Shown one piece after another: positions 6,101 through 6,350 of a stretch of DNA of 6,350 nucleotides (its first letter is position 1; every line of letters starts with the position of its first letter). Origin of the DNA: an uncultured Eubacteriales bacterium (GTDB lineage: Bacteria > Bacillota > Clostridia > Lachnospirales > Anaerotignaceae); assembly GCA_934256695.1 (NCBI GenBank), contig CAKQPE010000115.1:1-6350 (forward strand), in the 5' to 3' direction. Under the pieces are notes generated by a model, which saw only the letters and a list, made by a program, of their open reading frames with translations, was not told the DNA's origin and made no database searches. A program made the translations under genes and the position numbers.

Positions 6101-6148
6101 ACCTTGTGGTTTCACCCCAATACCCCGACAAGCCTTTGAAAAGGCTTG
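6101..6148 (-). repeat. Degenerate inverted copy of the intergenic hairpin element
   Basis: Read on the minus strand, this segment runs AAAGGCTTG, a G-rich stretch, then a hairpin with a GAA triloop and CCACAAGG. It parallels the AAGGCTT...GTGGGAC-AGA-GTCCCAC...GG order of the plus-strand copy at 6306-6350. The triloop stem is TTGTGGT (6104-6110) with ACCCCAA (6114-6120), with one mismatch. The companion stem CAAGCCTTT (6129-6137) with AAAGGCTTG (6140-6148) is perfect. The match is weaker than between the two plus-strand copies. Confidence 0.45.
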
Positions 6149-6163
6149 AGCGAAACTTTTACC

Positions 6164-6187
6164 AAAACGCAATTTTATTGCGTTTTT
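6164..6187 (+). terminator. Intrinsic terminator after pspC
   Basis: A 9-base-pair stem AAAACGCAA (6164-6172) / TTGCGTTTT (6178-6186) with the five-base loop TTTTA is followed by a further T, giving five consecutive T (6183-6187). It probably ends the DUF402-radC-pspC transcript about 75 bases after the pspC stop. Confidence 0.75.
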
Positions 6188-6253
6188 CGAAAAAATAATC
6201 TTTAGTTTGGAATAAAGAATGCCAATAAATGGCATTAAGGAATTATTGCACAT
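6188..6253. other. Non-coding stretch with a small hairpin
   Basis: Sixty-six AT-rich bases lie between two terminators, with no open reading frame. A 6-base-pair hairpin AATGCC/GGCATT (6218-6223 and 6231-6236, seven-base loop) is the only structure seen. No convincing promoter is present on either strand. Confidence 0.4.
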
Positions 6254-6292
6254 AAAAACCGTTTTCAAAAATACTTTTGAAAACGGTTTTTT
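6254..6292. terminator. Very strong bidirectional terminator hairpin
   Basis: A perfect 17-base-pair stem, 6254-6270 with 6275-6291, has the four-base loop ATAC. It ends in six T (6287-6292) on the plus strand and five T on the minus strand, so it could act in either direction. It lies more than 60 bases past the pspC terminator, so it may serve a convergent gene right of the window. Confidence 0.85.
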
Positions 6293-6305
6293 ACAAAATT
6301 TAGGT

Positions 6306-6350
6306 TAAGCCTTTTTAAAGGCTTACAGGGTGTGGGACAGAGTCCCACGG
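6306..6350 (+). repeat. Intergenic hairpin element, right copy
   Basis: Two adjacent hairpins: TAAGCCTTT (6306-6314) / AAAGGCTTA (6317-6325), and GTGGGAC (6332-6338) / GTCCCAC (6342-6348) with the loop AGA. The part from AAGGCTTACAG onward matches 50-79 at the left edge with one substitution before the stem. The second stem is one pair longer here, with an extra G on one side and an extra C on the other. The window ends inside or at the end of the element. Confidence 0.6.

Overview
The window is AT-rich with tight gene spacing, A/T-rich codon use, strong GGAGG-type ribosome binding sites and sigma-A-like promoters. This points to a low-GC Firmicute, most likely an anaerobic Clostridia member. 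A Gram-positive is also suggested by the secreted family-10-like glycosidase with a C-terminal stalk domain. No plasmid, phage or transposase gene is visible, so it reads as chromosomal.

Layout: (1) 1-84 is a cluster of short hairpins at the left edge, followed by an AT-rich leader with a promoter at 217-245. (2) 302-4193 is a plus-strand run of three genes: a secreted GHL10/YngK-type protein, a MoxR-family AAA+ ATPase and a CoxE-like VWA protein. It ends in a strong terminator at 4200-4237. (3) 4244-4534 is the only minus-strand gene, an orphan HicB-like antitoxin that lacks the usual HicB N-terminal half. (4) 4631-6092 is a second plus-strand run, starting from a near-consensus promoter at 4569-4598: a DUF402 protein, radC interrupted by an in-frame TAA, and a PspC-domain membrane protein. 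(5) 6093-6350 is non-coding and carries five successive hairpins, including two terminators and two relatives of the left-edge element.

How the genes work together: the MoxR and VWA genes form a classic ATPase/metal-binding adaptor pair, the type that remodels or matures a client protein complex. No recognisable client lies in the window. The GHL10 gene is only 37 bases upstream of moxR with no terminator between them, so co-transcription is plausible, but a functional link is inference. DUF402 and radC overlap by 8 bases and are probably translationally coupled.

Most notable observations: the single nonsense codon in an otherwise intact radC; the HicB-like gene whose N-terminus resembles the start of HicA, suggesting a collapsed hicAB locus; and an intergenic hairpin element present at both ends of the window, in which an added G in one stem arm is matched by an added C in the other, with tandem GCGAAGC mini-hairpins in the left copy. 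I see nothing here that I would firmly call a new biological system.
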